From: Pseudomonadota bacterium
Lineage (GTDB): Bacteria > Pseudomonadota > Gammaproteobacteria > Burkholderiales > Burkholderiaceae_C
Assembly: GCA_018240985.1 (NCBI GenBank)
Contig: JAFEER010000042.1
Location: forward strand, 1-48,326
Reading direction: 5' to 3'
Length of the DNA: 48,326 nt
Below the pieces are notes generated by a model. That model had not been told where the DNA came from and searched no databases. It saw nothing but the letters and a program-made list of their open reading frames with translations. Shown in pieces: positions 1 to 9,045 of this stretch (positions are counted from its first letter, which is position 1; every line of letters begins with the position of its first letter). Made by a program: the position numbers and the translations under genes.

Positions 1-83
1 ATTATAGCCACGACTGGAGTTGGTTTTTTCTTGCCGGGCTCCACAGGAAAAATACTGCACGGGCACTTGTTTTTGCAGCGGCT

Positions 84-1775
84 TCAGTGTTTCGCCAGTG
101 CCGCGCTGCGTATGCCTTGCAGGGTGCCGGTCGGGGTAATGGCTTCGGGATCGATGAGGCAGTGCAGCAAGGCCGGTTGGCCGCTGGCGCGGGCGCGGGC
201 CAGGGCGGGGGCGAAGTCTTCGGTGCGCTCCACGCGCTCGCCATGGCCGCCGAAGGCCTGGGCGTAGGCCTTGAAGTCGGGATTCTTGAGCTCGGTGGCG
301 CTGATGCGGCCGGGGTATTCGCGCTCCTGGTGCATGCGGATGGTGCCGTACATGGCGTTGTCCAGCAGCACCACGATCAGGGGCAGGCCATACTGCACGG
401 CGGTGGCGAATTCCTGGCCGTGCATCAGGAAGTCGCCGTCGCCGGTGAAGACCACCACCTCGCGCTCGGGCCACAGCCGCTTGGCGCCCACGCCGGCCGG
501 CAGGCCGTAGCCCATGGAGCCGCTGGTGGGCGCAAGCTGGCTGGCGAAGTGGGTGAAGGGCCAGAAGCGGTGCACCCAGGTGGCAAAGTTGCCGGCGCCG
601 TTGCAGAAGATGGTGTCGGCAGGCAGCACGCTTTTTAGGTGTTGCATCACTTCGCCCATCTGCAGCGGGCCCGGAATGTGGATGGGAGCGGGGTCGCTCC
701 AGGCCAGGTATTCGGCGCGCGCGGACTGGGTGTGGCTGGCCCAGCGCGGCGCGGCTACGGGGCGCAGGCCGGCCAGCGCCGCGGCCATGGCCTGGGGCGT
801 GGCGTGGATCGCCTGCGCGGGGCGGTAGAGCTTGCCCAGCTCGTCGGCGTCGGCATGCACATGCACCATGGGCTGCGCGGGGTTGGGTAGGTCGAACAGC
901 TCGTAGCCTTGCGAGGGCACCTCGGACAGGCGCGCGCCCAGCACCAGCACCAGGTCGCTGGCGCGTAGGCGTGCGAGCAGCTTGGGGTTGGCGCCCAGGC
1001 CCAGGTCGCCGCAATAGCTGGCGTGGCTGGCCGGGAACAGCATTTGCCGGCGGAACGAGCAGTACACGGGCAGCTGCCAGGCCTCGGCGAAGGCGGCCAG
1101 ATCGCGCACGGCCTGTTCTGACCAGCGGCTGCCGCCCAGGATGACCACGGGCCGCTCGGCCGCCTGCAGGCGCTCTTGCAATTCGTGCAGCGCTGTGGCG
1201 CCGGGGTGGGTTTCTGTGACTTGGTAGGGCAGGGCGTCGGCCACGCTGGCGGTGTCGGTCAGCATGTCCTCTGGCAGGGCGATGACCACGGGGCCGGGGC
1301 GGCCCGAGGTGGCGACGTGGAAGGCGCGCGAGAGCAGCTCGGGCAGGCGCGCCGGGTCGTCGATGTCCACCACCCACTTGGCCATGGTGCCGAACACGGC
1401 GCGGTAATCCAGCTCCTGAAACGCCTCGCGCCCCTTGGCGCCGCGTGCCACTTGGCCCACGAACAGGATCATGGGCGTGGAGTCCTGGTGTGCGATGTGC
1501 ACGCCGGCCGCGGCATTGGTGGCGCCGGGCCCCCGCGTCACGAAGCAGATGCCGGGCCGGCCGGTGAGCTTGCCCTGGGCCTCGGCCATCATGGCGGCGC
1601 CGCCCTCCTGGCGGCAGACGGTGACGGCGATGTCGGCGTCGTGCAGCGCGTCGAGCACGGCGAGGTAGCTCTCGCCGGGCACGCAGAACAGTTGCTGGAC
1701 GCCATGGGTGATGAGCTGTTGCACCAGGATCTGGCCGCCAGTGCGTGGGGTGGGGGTAGGGGTCATGTCAGGCAT
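84..1775 (-). CDS. Thiamine pyrophosphate-dependent enzyme, acetolactate synthase-like
   Basis: The 563-residue protein has the three-part layout of the acetolactate synthase/benzoylformate decarboxylase superfamily. The N-terminal pyrimidine-binding domain has a candidate catalytic Glu57 in RQEGGAAMMAE. A central domain follows, and then a C-terminal cofactor domain with the metal/TPP motif GDGDF at 445 ending in N473. These enzymes cleave or join 2-oxoacids using TPP and Mg2+. No small regulatory subunit gene is adjacent, so this is probably not the biosynthetic IlvB; a catabolic 2-oxoacid role is inferred. It starts 21 bp after the stop of the upstream binding-protein gene, so the two are probably co-transcribed. 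No clear ribosome site precedes ATG 1775, and ATG 1766 is an alternative. The substrate is unknown. The 83 bp beyond its stop hold nothing I recognise. Confidence 0.85.
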   Translation of the reverse strand: MPDMTPTPTPRTGGQILVQQLITHGVQQLFCVPGESYLAVLDALHDADIAVTVCRQEGGAAMMAEAQGKLTGRPGICFVTRGPGATNAAAGVHIAHQDSTPMILFVGQVARGAKGREAFQELDYRAVFGTMAKWVVDIDDPARLPELLSRAFHVATSGRPGPVVIALPEDMLTDTASVADALPYQVTETHPGATALHELQERLQAAERPVVILGGSRWSEQAVRDLAAFAEAWQLPVYCSFRRQMLFPASHASYCGDLGLGANPKLLARLRASDLVLVLGARLSEVPSQGYELFDLPNPAQPMVHVHADADELGKLYRPAQAIHATPQAMAAALAGLRPVAAPRWASHTQSARAEYLAWSDPAPIHIPGPLQMGEVMQHLKSVLPADTIFCNGAGNFATWVHRFWPFTHFASQLAPTSGSMGYGLPAGVGAKRLWPEREVVVFTGDGDFLMHGQEFATAVQYGLPLIVVLLDNAMYGTIRMHQEREYPGRISATELKNPDFKAYAQAFGGHGERVERTEDFAPALARARASGQPALLHCLIDPEAITPTGTLQGIRSAALAKH

Positions 1776-1796
1776 TCGGTGGGTGCATTCGGTGGG

Positions 1797-2711
1797 CTAT
1801 TGCTGGTAGCTCTCCAGCGGCTTGTCGTTGGGATGGGCAAACAGTTCGCGCAGCGTGTTGCCCAGGGGCAGGTTCAGGCTCACGTTCTTGGGTGGGATGG
1901 GCTCGACGAACCACTTGGTGTAGATCTTCTCCATCTCGCCCGACTGCATCAGCCGCGTGAGCACGCCATCCACGGCGGCCTTGAACCCCGGGTCATCCTT
2001 GCGGAACAGTAGCGCAATCGGCTCCGCGCCCAGTGGCTCGCCGACGATGCGGTAGGCGCCCGGATCCTTGGAGTTGGCGATGACGCCGGCCAGGATGTTG
2101 TCGTCCAGCACAAAGGCATCGACGCGGCCCGATTCAAGCAGCATGAAGCTCTCGTGGTGATCCTTGCCGAGCACGGTCTTGATGGGCGCGCCCACCGCAC
2201 GCTCCTGCCTGCGCAGCAGCTGCACCGCCGTGGTGCCAGTGGAGGCCGCCACCGTGCGCCCGCCCAGCTGGCTGATGGATTTGAGCGCGGAGTCTTTGCG
2301 CACGGCCATGCGCACCTCGCTCACATAGCTGGTCACGGCAAATGCCACCTGTTGCTGGCGCGCCAGGTTGTTGGTGGTGGGGCCGCAGCCGATGTCCACC
2401 GTGCCGTTGCTCACCAGGGGCATGGTGCTTTGCGCGGTGATGGCCATGTATTCGAGCCTGGCGGTGGGTGCGATTTCCTTGAGCACGCGCTCGCACAGTT
2501 CGACGTGGTAGCCGACGTATTTCTCGTTCGCGCCCAGCGCGTAGGCCATGGGCGGCGACGATTCGCGCACCCCCAGCACCACCTTGCCCGAGGCCTTGAT
2601 CTTGTCCAGCGTGGCCGATGGCGCCTGGGCCTGCGCCGCGGGCAGGGCGGTGCAGCACAGTGCGAGGGTGGCAGTTGCGAGTGCGGCCAGCTTCTTGCAG
2701 GCGTATGGCAT
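1797..2711 (-). CDS. Periplasmic amino-acid-type ABC transporter substrate-binding protein
   Basis: This is a 304-residue SBP_bac_3 family protein of the glutamate/aspartate GltI type. A signal peptide (MPYACKK, then a hydrophobic stretch ending AAQAQA) is followed by the family pattern KIKASGKVVLGVRESSPPM, a central GTTAVQLLRRQE region and a C-terminal lobe. ATG 2711 is chosen because AGGAGA lies just upstream and the signal peptide begins there; a reading 15 codons longer would spoil the signal. It binds a small polar solute, probably an amino acid, in the periplasm. No permease or ATPase gene is beside it. It is first in an operon with the TPP enzyme and divergent from a LysR regulator. 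Confidence 0.88.
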   Translation of the reverse strand: MPYACKKLAALATATLALCCTALPAAQAQAPSATLDKIKASGKVVLGVRESSPPMAYALGANEKYVGYHVELCERVLKEIAPTARLEYMAITAQSTMPLVSNGTVDIGCGPTTNNLARQQQVAFAVTSYVSEVRMAVRKDSALKSISQLGGRTVAASTGTTAVQLLRRQERAVGAPIKTVLGKDHHESFMLLESGRVDAFVLDDNILAGVIANSKDPGAYRIVGEPLGAEPIALLFRKDDPGFKAAVDGVLTRLMQSGEMEKIYTKWFVEPIPPKNVSLNLPLGNTLRELFAHPNDKPLESYQQ

Positions 2712-2795
2712 GTCTTGTCTCCTGAAAATTTTTTGCGCCAGCGGGCAACTATCCATGCAGTGAGCCCAGATGTATAGCGATAAATGGGAACTACT

Positions 2796-2814
2796 TCATG
2801 TAAATTGCGAATGA
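2796..2814. promoter_or_regulatory. Possible LysR-type operator (T-N11-A box)
   Basis: TCAT, eleven bases, then ATGA forms a short dyad in the 208-bp gap between the divergent binding-protein and LysR genes. It fits the T-N11-A pattern that LysR-type regulators bind. Such dyads occur often by chance in AT-rich gaps, so only the position supports it. Confidence 0.35.
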
Positions 2815-2919
2815 TGTTGTCCGGGATTACTCCAGTTGTGTGGTGCTGTTACGGCTTTGGTAAAGCGCCAACGGCCGGTGATCGTGGACGGCCTCCAACC
2901 GGCATCATTCCATGACAGC

Positions 2920-3828
2920 ATGACTATGTTGCGCAAGACCTTTCTGCCGCCGATTGCCGACCTGCTGGCCTTCGAGGCCGCGGCGCGGCACACCAGCATT
3001 TCGCGCGCGGCGCAGGAGCTGCACCTGACGCAGAGTGCAGTATCACGCCAGATCAAGCAGCTGGAGCAGCAATTGGGCATGGCGCTGTTTCACCGCGTGC
3101 GCCAGCGCATCGTGCTGACCGACGCCGGCCGCGTCTATGCCGCCGATGTACGCGCGTCGCTGCAGCAGCTGTCGGCCGGCACGCAGAAGGCGATGGCGTT
3201 CTCGCACGCCGGCGGGCTGCTCAACCTGGCCGTGCTGCCCACGCTGGGCACGCGTTGGTTGATACCGCGTCTGGCGTCCTTTGCCGCCCAACATGCCGAT
3301 ATCACCGTGAACCTGGCGGCGCGCACTGAGCCGTTCGACTTTGCCGGCACACCGCTCGATGCCGCCATCCACTTCGGCGCCCCCACATGGGCCGGGGCAG
3401 TGTGCGAATTTTTGATGCGCGAGGAAGTCGTGCCCGTGGCCAGCCCCGGCTTTCGCGCCCAGCATGGCATAGCCACACCGCAGGATCTGACGCGCGTGCT
3501 GCTATTGCAGCAAAGCACGCGGCCTACGCAGTGGGCCGAGTGGTTCGAGCAGGTGGGCGTACCCACCACCGTGGCGCTGCGCGGCCCGCGCCTGGAGCAT
3601 TTCGCCATGATTGCCCAGGCGGCGGTGTGCGGCCAGGGTGCGGCCCTGCTGCCGCGTTTTTTGATAGCGCAGGAACTGGCCGATGGCAGCCTGGTGCAGC
3701 TGTTCGGCGATGCCCTGGTGAGCGCCGATGCCTACTACCTCGTCTACCCAGAGGCCCGGGCGCAGACGCCGCAGGTCATGGCCTTCAGGGACTGGCTGCT
3801 GGCGCAGTGCGACGACTGGGTTGATTAA
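2920..3828 (+). CDS. LysR-family transcriptional regulator, GcvA-like
   Basis: The 302-residue protein has a winged helix-turn-helix at about 15-75 (FEAAARHTSISRAAQELHL, then TQSAVSRQIKQLE) and a periplasmic-binding-protein-like effector domain after about residue 95. The N-terminal pattern LPPIADLLAFEAAARH resembles the GcvA/AmpR subgroup. ATG 2920 is preferred over the upstream in-frame ATG at 2836 because the family fold starts here; ATG 2926 is equally possible. It is divergent from the binding-protein/TPP-enzyme pair, the usual arrangement for a regulator of the neighbouring operon. Its 3' end overlaps the convergent SPFH gene by 4 bp. Confidence 0.85.
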   Translation: MTMLRKTFLPPIADLLAFEAAARHTSISRAAQELHLTQSAVSRQIKQLEQQLGMALFHRVRQRIVLTDAGRVYAADVRASLQQLSAGTQKAMAFSHAGGLLNLAVLPTLGTRWLIPRLASFAAQHADITVNLAARTEPFDFAGTPLDAAIHFGAPTWAGAVCEFLMREEVVPVASPGFRAQHGIATPQDLTRVLLLQQSTRPTQWAEWFEQVGVPTTVALRGPRLEHFAMIAQAAVCGQGAALLPRFLIAQELADGSLVQLFGDALVSADAYYLVYPEARAQTPQVMAFRDWLLAQCDDWVD

Positions 3829-4739
3829 CTGCGCTGTCCGGTCTGGATCATCTTCATGGCCGAGGACACCAGGGCCGAGACCTCGGTCATGTTGCTCGGC
3901 ACGATGAGGGTGGTGGTCGCCTCGGCCGCCACCTTGCTGTAGGCATCGACGGCCTTCTCGGCCACCTTGAGCTGCACGGCCTGGTCGCCGCTGGGCTGGC
4001 GGATGGCGGTGGCCACACGCTCTATGGCCTGGCCGGTGGCCTCGGCCACGGCGATGATGGCGGCGGCCTCGCCCTGGGCGATGTTGATGGCGGACTGCTT
4101 CTCGCCCTCGGACTTGGCGATGAAGGCCTGGCGCGCTCCCTCGGCCAGGTTGATCTGCTCCTGGCGCTTGCCCTCCGATGTCGCGATCACGGCGCGCTTC
4201 TCGCGCTCGGCCGTGATCTGCGCCTGCATGGCGCGCAGGATTTCGGCCGGCGGCGTCAAATCCTTGATCTCGTAGCGCAGCACCTTCACGCCCCAGTTCA
4301 GCGCCGCCTCGTCGATGGCTTCCACCACCCTGGCGTTGATCATCTCGCGTTCCTCAAAGGTCTTGTCCAGCTCCAGCTTGCCGATGACGGAGCGCAGCGA
4401 GGTCTGCGCCAGCTGTGTCACGGCCACGATGTAATTGGACGAACCGTAGCTGGCGCGCATCGGGTCGGTGACCTGGAAGTAGAGGATGCCGTCCACCTGC
4501 AGCTGGGTGTTGTCCCGGGTGATGCAGACCTGGCTGGGCACGTCCAGCGGAATCTCCTTCAGGCTGTGCTTGTAGGCAATGCGATCGACGAAGGGAATGA
4601 TGAACTTGGGGCCGGGCGAGAGCGTGCCCGCGTACTTGCCCAGGCGTTCCTTCACCCAGGCGTGCTGCTGGGGCACGATCTTGACGGCGCGCGCGATGAA
4701 GATCACGGCGATGACGAACAGGACGATGGCGACTTCCAT
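3825..4739 (-). CDS. qmcA: SPFH/band 7 membrane-anchored protein, paraslipin (QmcA-like)
   Basis: The 304 residues comprise one N-terminal membrane segment (about 3-17), a band 7 domain (about 20-190, with KFIIPFVDRIAYKHSLKE and a TRDN region), and an Ala/Glu-rich coiled coil with repeated EGEK and EAAAII patterns. Proteins of this family oligomerise in membrane microdomains and are often encoded with NfeD partners. Here the NfeD gene is immediately upstream with a 25-bp gap, so the two form a pair. The start is supported by AAGG upstream. The precise role in this organism is not evident. Confidence 0.88.
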   Translation of the reverse strand: MEVAIVLFVIAVIFIARAVKIVPQQHAWVKERLGKYAGTLSPGPKFIIPFVDRIAYKHSLKEIPLDVPSQVCITRDNTQLQVDGILYFQVTDPMRASYGSSNYIVAVTQLAQTSLRSVIGKLELDKTFEEREMINARVVEAIDEAALNWGVKVLRYEIKDLTPPAEILRAMQAQITAEREKRAVIATSEGKRQEQINLAEGARQAFIAKSEGEKQSAINIAQGEAAAIIAVAEATGQAIERVATAIRQPSGDQAVQLKVAEKAVDAYSKVAAEATTTLIVPSNMTEVSALVSSAMKMIQTGQRS

Positions 4740-4764
4740 GGGGGCCTTTCTACGTTTTTTGCGA

Positions 4765-5196
4765 TTACAGGGGATCGACCAGCAGGCGGTTGCCCACCAG
4801 CTCGGCCACGCGGTGCGCGCCCACGGTGGGCGTGACGCCCGGGCGGTGGATGGCTGTCCAGTTGGCGCCGCGGTACTTGACCTGGGCCGTGCCGTCGCTC
4901 TGCCAGGCGTCGATGAACACGGTCTCGCCCACGTCCAGGTTCACGCTGCGCTCGGCGCGTGCGCTGGGCTCGCCCGGGCGGGCGCGGCGCTTGAAGTAGG
5001 CCGCCAGCACCGTGCTGGCGCCGACGATGGCGCAGACAACGATCTGCATCGTCAGGCCCAGGCCCATGTGGGCGGCCACTGCGCCCGCGGCCATGCCTAT
5101 GGCCAGCATCAGCAGGTAGAAGGTGCCGCTCAATAGCTCTATGGCCACGGTGACACCCGCCATGAGCCACCAAAGGGTGGCGGGATTGAGATTCAT
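4765..5196 (-). CDS. NfeD family membrane protein
   Basis: This 143-residue short-form NfeD protein has hydrophobic segments at about 7-47 and 50-67, then a C-terminal OB-fold domain (about 85-143) beginning RSVNLDVGETVFIDAW. It lacks the ClpP-like protease domain of long NfeD proteins. ATG 5196 follows GAGGAG at good spacing. The open frame continues far upstream antisense to the decarboxylase gene, but that extension has no start signal and unrelated composition. The OB domain of NfeD proteins is thought to pair with SPFH proteins, and the next gene encodes one. Confidence 0.87.
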   Translation of the reverse strand: MNLNPATLWWLMAGVTVAIELLSGTFYLLMLAIGMAAGAVAAHMGLGLTMQIVVCAIVGASTVLAAYFKRRARPGEPSARAERSVNLDVGETVFIDAWQSDGTAQVKYRGANWTAIHRPGVTPTVGAHRVAELVGNRLLVDPL

Positions 5197-5346
5197 GGTG
5201 TTTCTCCTCGGCCTGTATTGTGGCTTTTTGTTTCCTGTGCGCTCAATTTTGGGCGAATTGCCGGCCGTCTCACAGGCGGCAAGCGCATTTTTCTTCATAC
5301 ACTTCGCGCCTGTTTCGTTTATTGACCCGGTTGCCGGAGGCAGCGC

Positions 5347-7716
5347 ATGAAATTCCGCTTTCCCATCGTCATCATCGACGAGGACTATCGTTCCGAAAAC
5401 ACCTCCGGCCTGGGCATCCGTGCGCTGGCGCAGGCCATCGAGGCCGAGGGCTTCGAGGTGCTGGGCGTAACCAGCTACGGCGACCTGTCGCAGTTTGCCC
5501 AGCAGCAAAGCCGGGCCAGCGCCTTCATCCTGTCCATCGACGACGAGGAATTCACCCTGGGTACGGGGCAAGACCCCATCATCCACAGCCTGCGCACCTT
5601 CATCAACGAGGTGCGGCGCAAGAACGCCGAGGTGCCGATCTACGTGCATGGCGAGACCAAGACCGCACGCCACCTGCCCAACGACATCCTGCGCGAGCTG
5701 CATGGCTTCATCCACATGTTCGAGGACACGCCGGAGTTCGTGGCCAAGCACATCATCCGCGAGGCCAAGAGCTACCTGGAGGGCGTGCAGCCGCCGTTCT
5801 TCAAGGCGCTGCTGGACTACGCCGAGGATGGCTCGTACAGCTGGCATTGCCCCGGCCACTCGGGCGGCGTGGCGTTCCTGAAGAGCCCCGTGGGCCAGAT
5901 GTACCACCAGTTCTATGGCGAGAACATGCTGCGTGCCGACGTCTGCAACGCGGTGGAGGAACTGGGCCAGCTGCTGGACCACAACGGCGCGATTGGCGAA
6001 TCGGAGCGCAACGCGGCGCGCATCTTCAATGCCGACCATTGCTTCTTCGTGACCAACGGCACGTCCACCAGCAACAAGATGGTCTGGCACCACACCGTGG
6101 CGCCGGGCGACGTGGTGGTGGTGGACCGCAACTGCCACAAGTCCATCCTGCACAGCATCATCATGACCGGGGCGATTCCGGTGTTTTTGAAGCCCACGCG
6201 CAACCACTTCGGCATCATCGGCCCGATTCCGCAAAGCGAATTCGAGCCCGAGACCATACAGGCCAAGATCCGCGCCAACCCGCTGCTCAAGGGCGTGGAT
6301 GCCCAGGCCGTGAAGCCGCGCGTGCTGACGCTCACGCAATCGACCTACGACGGCGTGCTCTACAACACCGAGACCATCAAGGGCATGCTCGACGGTTACG
6401 TGGACAACCTGCACTTCGACGAGGCCTGGCTGCCGCACGCCGCCTTCCACCCGTTCTACGGCAGCTTCCATGCCATGGGCAAGAAGCGCGCGCGGCCCCG
6501 GCATTCGGTGGTCTACGCCACGCAGTCCATCCACAAGCTGCTGGCCGGCATCAGCCAGGCATCGCATGTGCTGGTGCAGGACTCGCAGACCACCAAGCTC
6601 GACCGGCACCTCTTCAACGAGGCCTACCTGATGCACACCAGTACCAGCCCGCAGTACAGCATCATCGCCAGCTGCGACGTGGCCGCCGCCATGATGGAGC
6701 CGCCCGGCGGCACCGCGCTGGTGGAGGAAAGCCTGGTGGAAGCGCTGGACTTCCGGCGCGCCATGCGCCAGGTGGAGGAGGAGTTCGGCAAGGACGACTG
6801 GTGGTTCAAGGTCTGGGGCCCGAACGAGCTGGTCGAGGACGGCCTGGGCACGGCCGAGAACTGGATCTTGCGCAACAAGGGCAAGAAGAAGAACGGCGCC
6901 GCCAAATGGCACGGCTTTGGCGACCTGGCGGACGGCTTCAATATGCTCGATCCGATCAAGTCAACCATCGTCACGCCCGGCCTGAACCTGGACGGCAAGT
7001 TCGACGATAGCGGCATTCCGGCCAGCATCGTCACCAAGTACCTGGCCGAGCATGGCGTGGTGGTGGAGAAGACCGGCCTGTACAGCTTCTTCATCATGTT
7101 CACCATCGGCATCACCAAGGGCCGCTGGAACACGCTCTTGGCCGCGCTGCAGCAGTTCAAGGACGACTACGAGAAGAACCAGCCCATGTGGCGCATCCTT
7201 CCCGAGTTCTGCCAGCAGCACAAGCGCTACGAGAAGATGGGCCTGAAGGACTTGTGCCAGCACGTGCACCAGCTCTACGCCAAATACGACATCGCGCGCC
7301 TGACGACCGAGATGTATTTGAGCGACCTGACCCCCGCCATGAAGCCCAGCGACGCCTACGCCCACATCGCGCAACGCAAGACCGAGCGCGTGGCCATCGA
7401 CGAGCTGGAGGGCCGCATCACCACCAGCCTGATCACGCCGTATCCGCCGGGCATCCCGCTGTTGATCCCGGGCGAGGTGTTCAACAAAAAAATAGTGGAC
7501 TACCTCAAGTTCGCCCGCGAATTCGCCAAGCTCTGCCCAGGTTTTGAGACCGACATCCACGGCCTGGTGGAGATCGAGGACGACGACGGCCATGTGCGCT
7601 ACTACGCCGACTGCGTGGCCGAGCAGCGCCCCGCAAGCCAGGCCAAGCCGCGCGCCGCCGCCAAGGACAGGCTGGTGCAGGTGGGCAGCGACGGGCCTTT
7701 TGGCCGCACGATCTAA
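5347..7716 (+). CDS. Orn/Lys/Arg decarboxylase, fold-type I PLP enzyme
   Basis: The 789-residue protein matches the long bacterial basic-amino-acid decarboxylases (about 710-760 residues). It has an N-terminal receiver-like wing domain (about 1-130), the PLP-binding core (about 140-560) and a C-terminal domain. The PLP lysine is K397 in the motif QSIHK, with the substrate/cofactor region HFDEAW upstream and TSTSPQY downstream. These enzymes remove CO2 from arginine, lysine or ornithine to give agmatine, cadaverine or putrescine, for polyamine supply or acid resistance. The substrate cannot be told from the sequence; many Burkholderiales annotate this group as arginine decarboxylase. GGAGG lies 7 bp before ATG 5347. 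The C-terminus carries an Ala/Lys-rich extension. Confidence 0.9.
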   Translation: MKFRFPIVIIDEDYRSENTSGLGIRALAQAIEAEGFEVLGVTSYGDLSQFAQQQSRASAFILSIDDEEFTLGTGQDPIIHSLRTFINEVRRKNAEVPIYVHGETKTARHLPNDILRELHGFIHMFEDTPEFVAKHIIREAKSYLEGVQPPFFKALLDYAEDGSYSWHCPGHSGGVAFLKSPVGQMYHQFYGENMLRADVCNAVEELGQLLDHNGAIGESERNAARIFNADHCFFVTNGTSTSNKMVWHHTVAPGDVVVVDRNCHKSILHSIIMTGAIPVFLKPTRNHFGIIGPIPQSEFEPETIQAKIRANPLLKGVDAQAVKPRVLTLTQSTYDGVLYNTETIKGMLDGYVDNLHFDEAWLPHAAFHPFYGSFHAMGKKRARPRHSVVYATQSIHKLLAGISQASHVLVQDSQTTKLDRHLFNEAYLMHTSTSPQYSIIASCDVAAAMMEPPGGTALVEESLVEALDFRRAMRQVEEEFGKDDWWFKVWGPNELVEDGLGTAENWILRNKGKKKNGAAKWHGFGDLADGFNMLDPIKSTIVTPGLNLDGKFDDSGIPASIVTKYLAEHGVVVEKTGLYSFFIMFTIGITKGRWNTLLAALQQFKDDYEKNQPMWRILPEFCQQHKRYEKMGLKDLCQHVHQLYAKYDIARLTTEMYLSDLTPAMKPSDAYAHIAQRKTERVAIDELEGRITTSLITPYPPGIPLLIPGEVFNKKIVDYLKFAREFAKLCPGFETDIHGLVEIEDDDGHVRYYADCVAEQRPASQAKPRAAAKDRLVQVGSDGPFGRTI

Positions 7717-7780
7717 CGTACTGCAGATATATTTTGATAGCATTTGGTGCTTGCTATACAAGCGTTTCAGGCAATTCTCG

Positions 7781-7954
7781 CCTGACTGGCGACGGCTCTC
7801 AGACTCCTTCCCCCTCTGGGGGAAGGTGGGGATGGGGGCCGGAGCGCCGGCATCTTGCCGGCATCAACGCGCGGGCGTCGCTGGCCCCCACCCCAACCCT
7901 CCCCCAGAGGGGGAGGGAGCCGGATGGCGTGTCTGAGAAATGTTGCCAATCAGG
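7781..7954. repeat. MITE-like element, class A core (174 bp)
   Basis: The 23-bp ends are inverted repeats of each other (18 of 23 match), beginning CCTGA and ending CTCAGA inward. The core holds two inverted REP-like palindromes (CTTCCCCCTCTGGGGGAAG and CCCTCCCCCAGAGGGGGAGG) around a GC-rich centre. Flanking octamers (AATTCTCG and ACTTTTTG) agree at 5 of 8, so any target duplication has decayed. It lies between the convergent decarboxylase and ligase genes, where its hairpins could stop transcription from both sides. Confidence 0.8.
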
Positions 7955-7963
7955 ACTTTTTGC

Positions 7964-8890
7964 TTATTTCGCTGAGGTGGTAGGCGGCTCATCCGCACGC
8001 ACGCGCCAGAAGCGCGCAAAGCGCGGCAGGCCGCTGGCGTGCAGACCGTTGTAGCGGTAGCTCACCACCGTGCCCACGGGCGGCGGCTTGCGGCGTAGCG
8101 CATCGGGCAGGCCGCTGCCCAGGCGCAGGCGCCGGCCGTCCTCCAGCTCCACCAGCAGTGCGCCGGTCTGGCCCGCGTACTTGCCCCGGCCGGGCACATG
8201 GCCGACGACGCGGCCCTCGGCATCCTCGAATGATTTGAGCTTGAGCAGATCAGCGCTGCGTCCGCCGCGGTAGGGCGCGTCATCGCTGCGCAGCATCAGG
8301 CCCTCGGCGCCGGCCTTGTCGTGCGTGCGCAGTTGCGCCATCAGCTCGCCATGGCTGGCCACGCGCCATTGCGGCACGGCCTGTACCCAGGGCTGGCCCA
8401 GGGCCGCCACCTGGCGCTGCAGGGCGGGCAGGCGCTGGCCAAAGCCGCCGGGTGCATTGGGCAGGTCGAACACCATGTAGCGCATCCGGCGCCACTGCGC
8501 GTCGTCGGGCTCAGCTTGCGCCACGGCCGCCTGCGCGGCGGCAAACTGGCCGCGCCCGGCCCACAGCTCGCCATCGAGCGGCTCGGCCGGCCAACCGGCC
8601 GTGAACCAGGTCGGTGCGCGTATCGGCAGGCCCTGGCGGCTCAGCAGCTGGCTGCCCGTCCACAGCGCACGCACGCCGTCGTACTTTTCGCTCACCCAGT
8701 AGGCGCTGACGTCAACACCGGGGTGGTAGCGTTGGGCGAGCGTGGGCGAGGGCGCCGCCGCCTGCGCTGCGGCACCAGCCAGGACAAGCAAAAACAATAG
8801 CTGTTTGCATAGATTGGATAAGTGCTGCAGCCCAAAAATCATCCATGCATGGTGAGGGGTGTGACCCGGTCTGGTTTGATGGGTATGCAT
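7964..8890 (-). CDS. Periplasmic ATP-dependent DNA ligase, LigE type
   Basis: The 308-residue minimal ATP-dependent DNA ligase carries the nucleotidyltransferase motif I SEKYDGVRA with adenylated Lys69. Motif III is at EPLDGELW, motif IV at AEGLMLR and motif V at LLKLKS, followed by a short OB domain. A hydrophobic segment (about 29-41, LLFLLVLAGAA) ending AQAAA is a signal peptide, so the enzyme is exported; this is typical of LigE proteins in Gram-negative bacteria, which seal nicks in DNA outside the cytoplasm. ATG 8890 is chosen for AGGAG five bases upstream. An internal Met (8842) would give a tidier signal peptide. Confidence 0.85.
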   Translation of the reverse strand: MHTHQTRPGHTPHHAWMIFGLQHLSNLCKQLLFLLVLAGAAAQAAAPSPTLAQRYHPGVDVSAYWVSEKYDGVRALWTGSQLLSRQGLPIRAPTWFTAGWPAEPLDGELWAGRGQFAAAQAAVAQAEPDDAQWRRMRYMVFDLPNAPGGFGQRLPALQRQVAALGQPWVQAVPQWRVASHGELMAQLRTHDKAGAEGLMLRSDDAPYRGGRSADLLKLKSFEDAEGRVVGHVPGRGKYAGQTGALLVELEDGRRLRLGSGLPDALRRKPPPVGTVVSYRYNGLHASGLPRFARFWRVRADEPPTTSAK

Positions 8891-9045
8891 TGCTTCTCCT
8901 GGCTTCATGATCGGAAGGCACGCTCTGGCGCAAGGCGTCGGCAAGGTGGGGTGTACTTGTTGTCCTGGATCAAGTAACGGCCTTGCCGATGGCGGGTGGA
9001 AACCCTTAAACTGAAAACGTCATTCACCCCCCGAAAGGAGCACCG

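Noticed and set aside
1176-2012. 278-codon plus-strand frame across the TPP-enzyme/binding-protein junction
   Set aside because: It is antisense to both recognised genes and low in complexity.
5197-6912. Upstream extension of the NfeD frame to 715 codons
   Set aside because: The extension lies antisense to the decarboxylase gene; the family-length NfeD starts at 5196 with a clear ribosome site.
5220-7010. Long plus-strand frame of 596 codons overlapping the decarboxylase start and core
   Set aside because: It overlaps the strongly recognisable decarboxylase in another frame on the same strand and has Arg/Gly/Pro-rich, family-less composition typical of GC-rich shadow frames.
7803-7920. Palindromic GC-rich repeats as a CRISPR array
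   Set aside because: The palindromes are inverted pairs within one element, with no regular direct repeats and spacers and no cas genes.
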